This document shows positions 6,513 through 14,785 of a DNA stretch of 16,537 nt, piece after piece. The stretch is from Candidatus Gerdarchaeota archaeon (lineage in GTDB: Archaea > Asgardarchaeota > Heimdallarchaeia > JABLTI01): contig JAEORJ010000225.1 of NCBI GenBank assembly GCA_016840945.1, positions 1 through 16,537 on the forward strand. Reading direction: 5' to 3'. The notes below the pieces were generated by a model. That model was not told the origin of the DNA, made no database searches, and worked only from the letters and a program-made list of their open reading frames with translations. The translations under genes were made by a program, and so were the position numbers. Every line of letters starts with the position of its first letter. The first letter of the stretch is position 1.

Positions 6513-7754
6513 ACCAAAAGATATTATGAAGGGATATTGTGAAGGATAAAGATCACAGGCTGTTCCACCAGCGATTTCATAAATTGCTGATTCACTCCAG
6601 ATTAAATCTGACCAATAATTTCCTACTAATAATTCTGGATTATACCAATATTCCAATCCTCTATCAAATGCTTGTTCATAAATGATTTCATCAAGATAAT
6701 TGAAGCCATTTAAATTATTATAAAGGAAATTATTTTGATAAACAAAGTTATTATTTTCTGAATTAGAATTACAGCTAAGAGCAAAAAACGTACAGTTAGA
6801 AATTTCATTATAAAAAATTAAATTATTAGTATTATTATGACTAAGAGAAATTCCATTTACACTTTTATATATCAAATTATTATTTATGGACGAATTTGCG
6901 GTATTCATACAGCTAATGGCTTGAAAAATTGTATAGTTTATTAGATTATATTTGATTATTAAGGAATAACAAATTTGTATATTAATACCATAAGTAAATC
7001 TATATATCTTATTAAAACTAACCTCAATATTATTACTCATACTACAGGCTATTCCCGCACCAGTATTTCCAGCTGTAGAATTTAATGAATTACCTATAAT
7101 ATTTGTATAATCTGAATTACCTACAATTATACCCGTATCATGATCAATGTATGATAATGAATTAAATGATATTGAAGAGAATTGTGAATCATATATAGAT
7201 ATACCATCGAAAAATATTTTTGATAAAAAATTGTTTCTAGTGATAATGGAAAATGGCGAATTGTGAATTATGATACCATATATTGAAACATAAGGAAAGA
7301 TGTTATTGGTAATTTTACTAGCTGAACAATTCCAAAGATCAATTAAACCTATAGAATAATGATAATAATTTGTATTTTTATCAATAAACATACCTAATAT
7401 ATTATGATCAATATTTGCTGTGCCATTTTTTATATTAGCAATTTTAATACATGAAAATCTAGCAGTAATGGCACAATTTTGAATAACAAAATACTTGCTG
7501 GTATTATTAATAAAAATACCATAATCTTTTCTTGTAGAAATTTCTAAGTTTTCTATGCGATATGGATCACTTATTGTGCCAATACCAGGAAATGAATAAA
7601 TCTCACTAAAATCACTATCCTCTAAAATTCGAATTTCAGCTTTAACTTTCTCTTCTCTTAAAACACTCCAAGAGATGAGACCTGATACAATACCACATGA
7701 AGAAATAACAGATAAAATAATAATTGTTTTGATTTTGGCTGATAATCTTTTCAT
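6507..7754 (-). CDS. Secreted right-handed parallel beta-helix protein (NosD/CASH-like)
   Basis: Exported 415-aa surface protein. Residues 1-32 form a signal peptide or anchor (MKRLSAKIKTIIILSVISS, then a hydrophobic stretch). GIGTISDPYRIENLEI (~57-72) is the opening strand typical of NosD-type repeats. From about 70 to 345 there are rungs of 20-25 residues with the pattern hydrophobic-x-N-N-x-hydrophobic, rich in Asn, Ser and Ile (YGIFINNTSKYFVIQNC, GIIIHNSPFSIITRNNF, NGISLSHNNTNNLIFYNEI). The end, NYWSDLIW then GGTACDLYP, is common as a cap in such proteins. No catalytic motif of a polysaccharide lyase is evident; sugar binding or surface adhesion is a guess. The start is the ATG at 7754 with a moderate SD (AGGGATG). 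A 21-bp palindrome lies 16 bp upstream. Confidence 0.85.
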   Translation of the reverse strand: MKRLSAKIKTIIILSVISSCGIVSGLISWSVLREEKVKAEIRILEDSDFSEIYSFPGIGTISDPYRIENLEISTRKDYGIFINNTSKYFVIQNCAITARFSCIKIANIKNGTANIDHNILGMFIDKNTNYYHYSIGLIDLWNCSASKITNNIFPYVSIYGIIIHNSPFSIITRNNFLSKIFFDGISIYDSQFSSISFNSLSYIDHDTGIIVGNSDYTNIIGNSLNSTAGNTGAGIACSMSNNIEVSFNKIYRFTYGINIQICYSLIIKYNLINYTIFQAISCMNTANSSINNNLIYKSVNGISLSHNNTNNLIFYNEISNCTFFALSCNSNSENNNFVYQNNFLYNNLNGFNYLDEIIYEQAFDRGLEYWYNPELLVGNYWSDLIWSESAIYEIAGGTACDLYPSQYPFIISFGD

Positions 7755-7769
7755 TAAACATCCCTTTTA

Positions 7770-7790
7770 GTAATTATATGTTATAATTAC
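7770..7790 (-). promoter_or_regulatory. 21-bp palindrome in front of the beta-helix gene
   Basis: GTAATTATA-TGT-TATAATTAC on plus: perfect 9-bp arms around a 3-nt spacer, ending 16 bp before the beta-helix start codon. It contains a TATA-like core and could be an operator overlapping the promoter or leader of that gene. Chance is possible in AT-rich DNA, but the arms are long. Confidence 0.45.
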
Positions 7791-7870
7791 AGAAGTATCA
7801 ATAGATAATAAACAATCTTACAAGATAGTTTAGAAACCGTTTTTCCATCTTAGTGCAAAATTTTAGTCTT

Positions 7871-7893
7871 TTTTCTCATTTCCAATAATTTTT
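7871..7893 (-). repeat. Shared upstream element, copy B
   Basis: Second copy of the element at 5328-5350 (TTTTCTCATTTC, three bases, TAATTTTT). It lies 117 bp upstream of the beta-helix start and 73 bp upstream of the plus-strand kinase-like gene, in another divergent intergenic region. Confidence 0.4.
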
Positions 7894-7965
7894 ATTTGGA
7901 AAAAATATTGTTACTGAGATATCTAACTATGATATTAAAAAAGTAAGAATTTTAAAGTGATAAAA

Positions 7966-9309
7966 ATGGTTGGGATTCCTTACAAAGAAGGAGATATTGT
8001 TATACTAGAAAACCAATATAGCATAACAGGTCTTCTTAATGAAACAGATGAATATTTGTTATTTGAAGCTAATCAAATATCAAATAATAAAAAAGTAATG
8101 TTGATTATTTTTACTAATGAAAAATTCACTAATGTAGAAGAAGTAGAAAAGGCTTGGGAGAACAAGATTCAGAATCTTCAAGATAAATTTGAAAGTGGTG
8201 ATGCACTAGTTGAATTTATCGAATCAGGGATAATTGATTTCGAAGGTGAAAAGCAATACATTATTGCTTTTTATGAACTAACTGAGCTTGATCGTTCAGT
8301 AAAGCAATCTATGAGAGATATTGAAAAAGAACACTTTGCGAGTACTATTCCTCGAATGGAAATGGGTGAAGATGTTAAAAGTCCTCCTCGAGCAATAATG
8401 AAAGAAGATGAACCATCAGTAATCGAAGTCTTTGATGAATTTGAACTAGCAGAAGAAGAGGAAGATGAGGAAGAAGATATACTTGAAAATGAAAAGAAAA
8501 TTAGTGTTCAACCTCTACCCCCAGCTCCTGCTGCTCCAAAAGCTCCTACCTCTGATTTAAAGAGAAAAAGAGAAATGTCTATGGAAAAGCAACCTGTTAC
8601 CTCTCAATTAATGCAAACTGAGGAATCCGATGAGAAGGATTACTTGAAACATATATCGATGAATTATTTTGATAGAATGAATCCCCAAAATTACTATCCA
8701 TATATAATCAATATCTCAGATATTAAGCAAGAAAAAATTATTACTATACAAAATCCTATCACAGGTGAAAGACAAACCCAACAACGTTCCCAATTAAGCA
8801 CTAAATTAGATAATCCAATAGTAAAAATACGACCAACTATACCTGGTTGCAATGTGGTTCCAAATGAAATTGAAACTGATTTTGACAAAGTGGAAGATGA
8901 GGTGACCTTCTATGTTACACCTGTAGTTAAAGGAAAAATTGTTGGTCAAATTCAATTTATCAATGAAGGAAATATCATTCACACCACAGAATTTACTGCT
9001 AAAGTTGTTGATCCCAGATATGCAAGAGCTGTTGCTTATTATGGCATACTTACTAGCTTTATACCTAAAATAATTAGTTTATTAGGAATTGATTTTGGAT
9101 TGAATTTAACACTAAATGATATATGGTCAGTTTCAGTTGATTATTTTGGTAATATGTCGATTGCTAGTTTAATTGCAATAGGTGGCATTATACCAGTTGT
9201 TGTGATAAGCATACTTGTTCGTCAAAAATTAAAACCTAAATCATGTAAAATCCATTACAAAATTTCTGATTTTAAATTTAAGAATTTAAAGAGACAAAAA
9301 ACATCCTAA
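7966..9309 (+). CDS. Membrane protein with protein-kinase N-lobe-like domain and C-terminal membrane anchor
   Basis: I recognise no named family. Residue numbers count from a GTG at 7957. Residues ~9-110 follow the pattern of a kinase N-lobe: GDIVILENQYSITGLL, a strand pair YLLFEANQISNNKKVMLIIF, an alpha-C-like helix (EEVEKAWENKIQNLQDKF), then DALVEFIESGIIDFEGEKQYIIAFYEL. The glycine loop and the VAIK lysine are absent and no C-lobe follows, so it cannot be an active kinase. Residues 165-175 are almost all acidic (AEEEEDEEED), followed by a Pro/Ala linker (184-198). A beta-rich domain (~235-352; FDRMNPQNYYPY, IRPTIPGCNVVP, EVTFYVTPVVKGK) precedes a hydrophobic region (~357-383), a membrane helix (~401-421) and a basic tail. 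The N-terminus has no signal peptide, so it is probably cytosolic. I choose ATG 7966 (AGTGAT upstream) over GTG 7957. Role unknown; a scaffold or sensor is plausible. Confidence 0.7.
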   Translation: MVGIPYKEGDIVILENQYSITGLLNETDEYLLFEANQISNNKKVMLIIFTNEKFTNVEEVEKAWENKIQNLQDKFESGDALVEFIESGIIDFEGEKQYIIAFYELTELDRSVKQSMRDIEKEHFASTIPRMEMGEDVKSPPRAIMKEDEPSVIEVFDEFELAEEEEDEEEDILENEKKISVQPLPPAPAAPKAPTSDLKRKREMSMEKQPVTSQLMQTEESDEKDYLKHISMNYFDRMNPQNYYPYIINISDIKQEKIITIQNPITGERQTQQRSQLSTKLDNPIVKIRPTIPGCNVVPNEIETDFDKVEDEVTFYVTPVVKGKIVGQIQFINEGNIIHTTEFTAKVVDPRYARAVAYYGILTSFIPKIISLLGIDFGLNLTLNDIWSVSVDYFGNMSIASLIAIGGIIPVVVISILVRQKLKPKSCKIHYKISDFKFKNLKRQKTS

Positions 9310-9312
9310 TAG

Positions 9313-9350
9313 AAAAAAAAATTTTCTAGGCTCAAATGAGAGTCTAGAAA
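9313..9350 (-). terminator. Hairpin plus T-run terminator of the methyltransferase gene
   Basis: On the minus strand TTTCTAG (9350-9344) pairs with CTAGAAA (9329-9323), with extra pairing of CTC and GAG inside, and is followed by nine T (A run 9313-9321 on plus). It lies between convergent genes and immediately follows the methyltransferase stop, so it may act on both strands, but the T-run favours minus. Confidence 0.7.
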
Positions 9351-9353
9351 GAT

Positions 9354-10409
9354 TTACTTCTTTTGTGCATAGATGAAGTATCTTTTTTGTTCCTTTTTTT
9401 CAAATCGTGCTACTACATTTTTCCCATCAGTAAGTCGTTCATCGATTATATCCACATTTCCTTCCTGTTCAAATTGAGGGCGCATTTCTTGACCAATTAT
9501 TAATTGTTCTTTCCACATTTCAAATGCAATATCACTTACATCTAGAACATCGTAGTTGAAATCAAGTTCTTTTAAGAGCTTGACTATTTTTGTGTCATCA
9601 ACAGATAGAGTATCAGTGGTGTCTGTTGGTGATTTGAATTGAACATAGAAAATACCTAATCGTCCTTTTGGTTTTAGAATTTCTTTTATCTTTTTCATTG
9701 CAGAAGCTTGATCGTCAACCCAATAGAGGACATCAAGAGCTATTATAGCATCAAAAGTATTTGCAGGGAAATCTAATTCATTAATATCCATTACTTCAAA
9801 AGATAACTTCTCATTTAATTTTGTATGCTCTTTAGCCCATTCAATTGCTTTAACTGAAAAATCAATTCCAATTATTTTCGCGTTTGTTTCATTAGCTATG
9901 TATTCAGTAATTTTACCGAGACCACTACCCAAATCAAGAACAATATCAGATGGGGTTAATTTTAATCGTTGAAGGAGAAGGTCAAGCTGATACATATTTA
10001 CAACATTAAATTGGATAAGATTTTTACCATAAGCTCGTTCACAGAATTGACCATAAGCTTGACTATTAGCACATTTTACGAAAATCGCACCATATCCTTC
10101 ACTTATCCATCGAGTACGTACTTTCTTTCCTATTTTCTTACCTGATTCAGTAAGCGAAAAACAATCATCTTCTTGCTGGATTAACTGTTTTTCTTGCAAG
10201 GTTTTCATAATATCAGGAAGAGAGTTTACTTGATCACCAAGACGACGTTTACCTATTGTCTCGAGAGACTCAAAATTAGGCTTTATTCTTCGAGTGTTTT
10301 CAATGATATATTCATTTGTTTCCTCATCTTTTGGATTCAACTCAATGCTGAATAAAATACCCAATATAGTCTCTTCATTTAAAGAAATATCATTTTGATT
10401 TAGAGTCAT
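9354..10409 (-). CDS. SAM-dependent class I methyltransferase with N-terminal winged-helix-like region
   Basis: Predicted to transfer a methyl group from S-adenosylmethionine. From the ATG at 10409 (351 aa), residues ~10-100 look like a helical or winged-helix segment ending in DDCFSLTESGKKIGKKV, as in MarR-type or O-methyltransferase dimerisation regions. The Rossmann domain follows with motif I IVLDLGSGLGK (~156-166), KIIGIDFS (motif II acid Asp183), SFEVMDINELDFPANTFDAIIALDVLYW (motifs III and IV) and EILKPKGRLGIFYVQF. This matches small-molecule methyltransferases of the UbiE/phosphoethanolamine type; substrate unknown. The ATG is preceded by AAGGAG about 10 nt upstream; the in-frame TTG at 10430 overlaps that SD region and is less likely. 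It lies 69 bp downstream of the VOC gene on the same strand and may be co-transcribed. Confidence 0.85.
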   Translation of the reverse strand: MTLNQNDISLNEETILGILFSIELNPKDEETNEYIIENTRRIKPNFESLETIGKRRLGDQVNSLPDIMKTLQEKQLIQQEDDCFSLTESGKKIGKKVRTRWISEGYGAIFVKCANSQAYGQFCERAYGKNLIQFNVVNMYQLDLLLQRLKLTPSDIVLDLGSGLGKITEYIANETNAKIIGIDFSVKAIEWAKEHTKLNEKLSFEVMDINELDFPANTFDAIIALDVLYWVDDQASAMKKIKEILKPKGRLGIFYVQFKSPTDTTDTLSVDDTKIVKLLKELDFNYDVLDVSDIAFEMWKEQLIIGQEMRPQFEQEGNVDIIDERLTDGKNVVARFEKKEQKRYFIYAQKK

Positions 10410-10478
10410 AACAAAATAACTCCTTATCAATTAATAATTCATTTAGATTTTAAAAATATCAATAGCTCTTGAAGTTGG

Positions 10479-10916
10479 TCAATATTTATCCTTAAAGTAT
10501 TCTCTATTTGGTTCCCAGAATTCTATTTTATTACCTTCAATATCCATTATTGAAGTGAATCTTCCATATGGATATTCTTTAATAGAATCATTTGATTTTA
10601 TTCCTTTCTTTTCCAATTTTAGCATTAATCCATCTAAATCTTTCACAATATAATTTATCATGAAATTTTTTTGACTTGGAGAAAAATAGGTTGTGTCTTC
10701 TTTAAATGGTGCCCAAACAGTATTTTGATTTTCACCATCAAATGACTTCCATCTAAAACTTATAGCAGTATCATCTTTTGTATAAGGAACTTGTACACTA
10801 AATCCTAAAGTAGATTTATACCATTCAACTAGTTCATCAGGATTTTTTGATTTGAAAAAGATTCCACCAATTCCAATAATATGAGTTTCTATTGAGATAT
10901 TACTTTCTTCTTCCAA
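10479..10916 (-). CDS. VOC-superfamily (glyoxalase/bleomycin-resistance fold) protein
   Basis: Small 145-aa protein with the paired beta-alpha-beta-beta-beta modules of the vicinal oxygen chelate fold. The first module starts THIIGIGGIFFKSKNPDELVEWYKSTLGF. The second has NYIVKDLDGLMLKLEKKG, then YPYGRFTSIMDIEGNKIEFWEP, whose Glu (~133) is a usual metal ligand; His12 is the likely partner. Such proteins include glyoxalase I, dioxygenases and drug-binding proteins, and the sequence does not decide which. The start is TTG at 10916: an in-frame stop lies just upstream, no ATG fits, and AGGTGG sits 7 nt before the TTG. It is followed by the methyltransferase and is divergent from msrA, with which it shares a 120-bp promoter region. 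Confidence 0.85.
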   Translation of the reverse strand: MEEESNISIETHIIGIGGIFFKSKNPDELVEWYKSTLGFSVQVPYTKDDTAISFRWKSFDGENQNTVWAPFKEDTTYFSPSQKNFMINYIVKDLDGLMLKLEKKGIKSNDSIKEYPYGRFTSIMDIEGNKIEFWEPNREYFKDKY

Positions 10917-11036
10917 AGATTATCCACCTAAATTTTCATGTTAATTTACTTTCACAAGGTTGTTGTGTCTTTTACTAAAGAATATAATTAACCAGCTTTA
11001 AGATTTTTGGTGAGAAAATAAATCTAGGTTAGAACG

Positions 11037-11597
11037 ATGACTAAAAACGTAACAAATCTCAAATCAATTATTTTGGGAGGAGGATGCTTCTGGTGTCTTG
11101 AAGCTGTTTATCATCAAATAAAAGGATTAGAAGTTATTTCTGGGTATGCCGGTGGAACAACAAAAAATCCTACATATGATCAAGTGTGTTCTGGAAGAAC
11201 AGGACATGCAGAAGTAGTAAAAATAATCTATGACCCTAAAGAAATAACACTTGCGGATATACTAGAAATATTTTTTGAAATTCATAACCCAACAACAAAA
11301 AATCGACAAGCAAATGATATAGGTACACAATATCGTTCAATAATACTTTATAATGACCCCAAGGAACTAGAAATCATAAATGCTAAAATAAAGAAAGCAG
11401 AAGAATATTGGGATAAACCAATAGTAACTGAAGTGGAACCACTAAAGGAATTTTATGAAGCTGAAAAATATCATCACAAAGTCTACAAGAAAAATCCCAA
11501 TCAAGGATATTGTAGAGTTATGATTGATCCAAAAATTGTAAAGCTAAAGAAATCATTATTACCAAAATTAGAGTTAACTGATAAATTAATTGAATAG
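11037..11597 (+). CDS. msrA: Peptide methionine sulfoxide reductase A
   Basis: Reduces the S-epimer of methionine sulfoxide in oxidised proteins and free Met-SO, cytosolic. At 186 aa it has the usual single-domain length. The catalytic motif GGGCFWC places the nucleophilic Cys at 17 with Phe18, Trp19 and Cys20; further family marks are VISGYAGG, SGRTGHAEVV, NRQANDIGTQYRS (Tyr and Gly of the active site) and HHKVYKKNPNQGYCRV near the end, whose Cys may be the resolving one. The common DPT before the NRQ stretch is NPT here. Start ATG 11037 with a weak upstream AGGTTAG. No MsrB is present in the window. The signal peptidase gene follows on the same strand after 66 bp. Confidence 0.95.
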   Translation: MTKNVTNLKSIILGGGCFWCLEAVYHQIKGLEVISGYAGGTTKNPTYDQVCSGRTGHAEVVKIIYDPKEITLADILEIFFEIHNPTTKNRQANDIGTQYRSIILYNDPKELEIINAKIKKAEEYWDKPIVTEVEPLKEFYEAEKYHHKVYKKNPNQGYCRVMIDPKIVKLKKSLLPKLELTDKLIE

Positions 11598-11663
11598 AAT
11601 AATTTCAATTACAAACGTATTTTAGTCTTATTTTTCATAATACTTTATTATGAGGTTATAGGG

Positions 11664-12881
11664 ATGTCTCAAGAAAATGATAAGAGAAGTAAACAAAATA
11701 CAAAGAAAAAATTGCTTAAAAGAAAAGCAATAAAAGATTTTTCAGAGATAATTATTTTTTTAGGATTAACTATTTTGCTAGTTTTTAGTTTTAATTGGGT
11801 CCTTAAGGCAGCTTTACATACTGATACACCATTAGTTATTGTTACATCAAAATCCATGGAACCTATCTATTATGGCTCAAATAGATATGATAATGATATT
11901 AGAAAAGATATGCTAATCGTTAAAGGAATTGATCCCTCTAAGATTCAAATTGGTGACGTAATTGTTTTTTATCAGATCAATGCAACAACATATGAAAATA
12001 TTCTTGATGATCCAGAATATGTTCCAATAGTTCACCGAGTAAACCGTATTTATATTGATAATGAAACAGGTGAATATTGGTTTACAACAAAAGGTGATAA
12101 TCCCGATTCAAATGATACATTTATTGAACTTCCAACTGTTGTAGAACTCCAAATTCATCAAGATAGAATCATTGGTGTTATTGTTGGCAGAATACCTTAT
12201 TTGGGAGGTATTTTGCTTTACTTTAAAACAACTCAGGGATTAATTATTCTTGCAATTACCATTGCCACCATTATGGGATTAGTATTTTTATTGAATTATA
12301 GAAAACAAAAAGATGAAGAAGGTATCAGTGAAACAGAAGCTAATTTAACAAATAGTGAAGAAAAGAAAACAAAAAACAAATCACTTATGAGGAGATTTAA
12401 ACAATTCAATAAAAAATTGGTAAAAAATAAACAAGTTGTTATACCTGCGCTAATACTAACAATAATTATTTTTATACCAATTATTGACACACTAGCAGCA
12501 AATTGGGATTCAGAAATAGGTGTAGTAAATATTGTTGATGATGGAGCTTTCACCTATCAAGTGAAAGATGGTACCTTTATGTTTGTCTATGCAGATGTAA
12601 CGATTAATAATCCCGGTCATTGGCAATTCAAATTGCCAATGTTTACAATAGAATTGATTAATTCTACTAATCAAAAAGTAATAGGCACAAATAATTGGAC
12701 AATAATCTATAATTTTGAAGGATTAAAAACTGTTACAACAGGTGTTTGGGTAGATCCGAACGATGTTACTTTGGGTTTAGATTATTCATTTAAAGTAACT
12801 GCATATATTCAAACAAAATTTGGTAATACATTAATCTCAACACTAGATCATAATTTTACTTTAACTACTAAATTGGATTAA
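11664..12881 (+). CDS. Sec11-type signal peptidase I fused to an outer-surface beta domain
   Basis: Removes signal peptides from exported proteins on the outer face of the membrane. Residues 1-27 are a basic cytosolic tail and 28-48 the first membrane helix. The peptidase domain (~50-185) has VTSKSMEP (catalytic Ser64), IQIGDVIVFY, PIVHRV (His124, the Ser-His type of archaea and ER signal peptidase) and TTKGDNPDSND (Asp145). A second membrane helix (~190-212) is followed by a charged cytosolic loop (213-257), a third helix (258-278) and a beta-rich, Ig-like domain (~280-405; VYADVTINNPGHWQFKLP) that should also be outside. Ordinary archaeal signal peptidases stop after the second helix. GAGGT lies 7 nt before the ATG. 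The extra domain may bind substrates or the cell surface; that is inference. Confidence 0.9.
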   Translation: MSQENDKRSKQNTKKKLLKRKAIKDFSEIIIFLGLTILLVFSFNWVLKAALHTDTPLVIVTSKSMEPIYYGSNRYDNDIRKDMLIVKGIDPSKIQIGDVIVFYQINATTYENILDDPEYVPIVHRVNRIYIDNETGEYWFTTKGDNPDSNDTFIELPTVVELQIHQDRIIGVIVGRIPYLGGILLYFKTTQGLIILAITIATIMGLVFLLNYRKQKDEEGISETEANLTNSEEKKTKNKSLMRRFKQFNKKLVKNKQVVIPALILTIIIFIPIIDTLAANWDSEIGVVNIVDDGAFTYQVKDGTFMFVYADVTINNPGHWQFKLPMFTIELINSTNQKVIGTNNWTIIYNFEGLKTVTTGVWVDPNDVTLGLDYSFKVTAYIQTKFGNTLISTLDHNFTLTTKLD

Positions 12882-12885
12882 TGAT

Positions 12886-12918
12886 AAAAAAAGTGATGGA
12901 TTGATTATAAGTCCATCA
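12886..12918 (-). terminator. Hairpin plus T-run terminator of the nucleotidyltransferase gene
   Basis: On the minus strand TGATGGA (12918-12912) pairs with TCCATCA (12900-12894) across an 11-nt loop, followed by seven T (A run 12886-12892 on plus). The left arm overlaps the last codons (ATG GAC) and the TAA stop lies in the loop. It also fills the gap between this gene and the convergent signal peptidase gene. Confidence 0.65.
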
Positions 12919-14785
12919 TCATATCATCTTGTTGTGTACTATTAAGCATATAAGCTGGTTGAGTCATCTCTTCACTACTATATTGAACAAATCGGAATGG
13001 TGCTTCAGTTTGGATGATATAACCTTTTTTAATAAAATCTGTCAAGTCAATTGGTAAATTGATATTGTTGAATTTTACTTTCAAATTGTAGTGAGTTACT
13101 TCTTCCTCTTTTTCAAGATACTTTAATATTGGTTGTATAATAACATCCATTCTTTCATCGAGATAACCATTAATTTGAGTTAGTGCTTGTTCAATAGTCT
13201 CTTTGTTTTTATTGGTATTTAGTGCTAAATCTTTGTAAACTACACCAAAGAATGTCGGATTTATTTCTAATGCTTGTTTCACTACTTCTCTAAGAGGGAT
13301 TATTTTAGCTAACAGTACTTCAATGGTTGCTAATCGTCTAATTGCAGCCATTATAAAGTAGAAACTATACAATGGATCCTCCTTAACAAATAATGCTTTT
13401 TCAGCTTTTTTAATCAGATCTCTACAAAAAACATAATTCAACAGAACAGAATCCTCTAAATCAGCTGATCCAATATTTTTAACATCTTCATATAAATCGT
13501 GGATTGATTCATCACGAGTGAATAGCAATTTGCTTTTGTAGAACCAAGAATGTGTGAAACTACCATCAATAAATCTTTGGACTCTCTTTCTGATATCATC
13601 TCTTGTAGTTATATTCGCATCATAGTAGACATCATTTTCAAGCAATAAGCGGAAATTTCTATGTACTTCATCACTTGTAATAATTAGCACATCTAAATCA
13701 GATTTTTCCCAAACAGTATCATGTGATAAACTACCTGCGAGTATGAAGGATAAAACGTATTCATCATTTTTTGCTTTTGTTACCAAGTCATCCAGTGCCT
13801 TTTGATAATCTCTTTGAACAATTGCTCTATCAACAGTATATGGACCAATATGTGTAGGAATTATTTCTTCTGGATTGAAGGTATTATAATCAAAATGATA
13901 TTGAGCTTCATTGTATTCAACTAATCCCTTCTTAGTAATATGAACAGGAACAATTGTATGTCGAATAATTCTTCTTCTTTGTAGATGACCAATATCTACT
14001 AAGCGTAAACCTTTGGGTATGAAGAAATCATCCAATTCAGTTTGAGTTGCTGTACCGTCATTATTTGATATGAAGTCAAGAACTGGTTTGAATATTTCAA
14101 GGTCCAAAGCATCTAGATAAGCATAAACTTTAGTTATAGCAGTCTCGAGTATTTCTTTAGTTACCTGATTTTGTAAGACATTAAGATAAACTTCCTGATA
14201 AAGATCAGGTTCAAATTCCTTTAACTTTTGTAAGACTTCGCGAGGAGGATAAGTGAAATTTTTGTAACAAACAAAATAACCTAGTTCACTTACACTATGT
14301 AATAAATAGTAAAAGCAATGAACTAGATCATTCTTTATGAAGAGAAATTTCTCAGCCTTTTGTAAATCATATAATATTGCCATATAATAGAACATTTGCA
14401 TAGCTGCTCTATCTTGTGTTCCTAATTTCCTACCAATATTATTATAGAATTTGGTAAATGTTTCATCTCGAGAGAAAACTAATTTACTGAATGATAATAC
14501 TTGCTGATAAGCAATGGTTTCTGACCTACCTTGGATTCTTCTCTTGAAATCATTTTGATTATAGATTGCTATATCAATAGGGATATTATTTTCAACAAGT
14601 CTTGTCCATCGATGTTGTCCTTCTGTGGTAATAACATAAACATTGATATTTGATCCTTCATGGATTTCATCATAAGCTAAGCTTCCATAGAGAATCAAAG
14701 CTAATACTTTTTTATCTTTCTTAGCTTTTTCGATAAATCGTTCTAAAGCGATTTCATATTGTTTTCTAAGTTCAGGATTCTCCAT
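12905..14785 (-). CDS. Tandem-duplicated nucleotidyltransferase-fold protein, first copy degenerate
   Basis: Two homologous modules about 317 residues apart, each a pol-beta-type nucleotidyltransferase domain, a helical bundle and a winged-helix-like end. Numbered from the ATG at 14785 (626 aa): copy 2 has the full active site, LAGSLSHD (Gly351-Ser352), SDLDVLI (Asp363, Asp365) and a third Asp near 389 (YYDANI). Copy 1 keeps YGSLAYD (Gly34-Ser35) and the third Asp (~71, IDIAI) but reads SNINVYV, with Asn46 and Asn48 where the metal-binding Asp pair should be. After each come similar blocks (LVFSRDETF/LLFTRDESI; KAEKFLFIKNDLVHCFYYLL/KAEKALFVKEDPLYSFYFIM). Family members move NMP groups onto small molecules, tRNA or proteins; the target is unknown. 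The ATG follows GGAG by 8 nt; the GTG at 14794 overlaps that SD. It lies 54 bp downstream of uvrA on the same strand. Confidence 0.82.
   Translation of the reverse strand: MENPELRKQYEIALERFIEKAKKDKKVLALILYGSLAYDEIHEGSNINVYVITTEGQHRWTRLVENNIPIDIAIYNQNDFKRRIQGRSETIAYQQVLSFSKLVFSRDETFTKFYNNIGRKLGTQDRAAMQMFYYMAILYDLQKAEKFLFIKNDLVHCFYYLLHSVSELGYFVCYKNFTYPPREVLQKLKEFEPDLYQEVYLNVLQNQVTKEILETAITKVYAYLDALDLEIFKPVLDFISNNDGTATQTELDDFFIPKGLRLVDIGHLQRRRIIRHTIVPVHITKKGLVEYNEAQYHFDYNTFNPEEIIPTHIGPYTVDRAIVQRDYQKALDDLVTKAKNDEYVLSFILAGSLSHDTVWEKSDLDVLIITSDEVHRNFRLLLENDVYYDANITTRDDIRKRVQRFIDGSFTHSWFYKSKLLFTRDESIHDLYEDVKNIGSADLEDSVLLNYVFCRDLIKKAEKALFVKEDPLYSFYFIMAAIRRLATIEVLLAKIIPLREVVKQALEINPTFFGVVYKDLALNTNKNKETIEQALTQINGYLDERMDVIIQPILKYLEKEEEVTHYNLKVKFNNINLPIDLTDFIKKGYIIQTEAPFRFVQYSSEEMTQPAYMLNSTQQDDMMMDL

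Noticed and set aside
11619..11640. Third copy of the shared upstream element before the signal peptidase gene
   Set aside because: Only TTTTAGTCTT and a loose TTTTTCAT agree with the 7861-7893 region; the match is too short and AT-rich to count.
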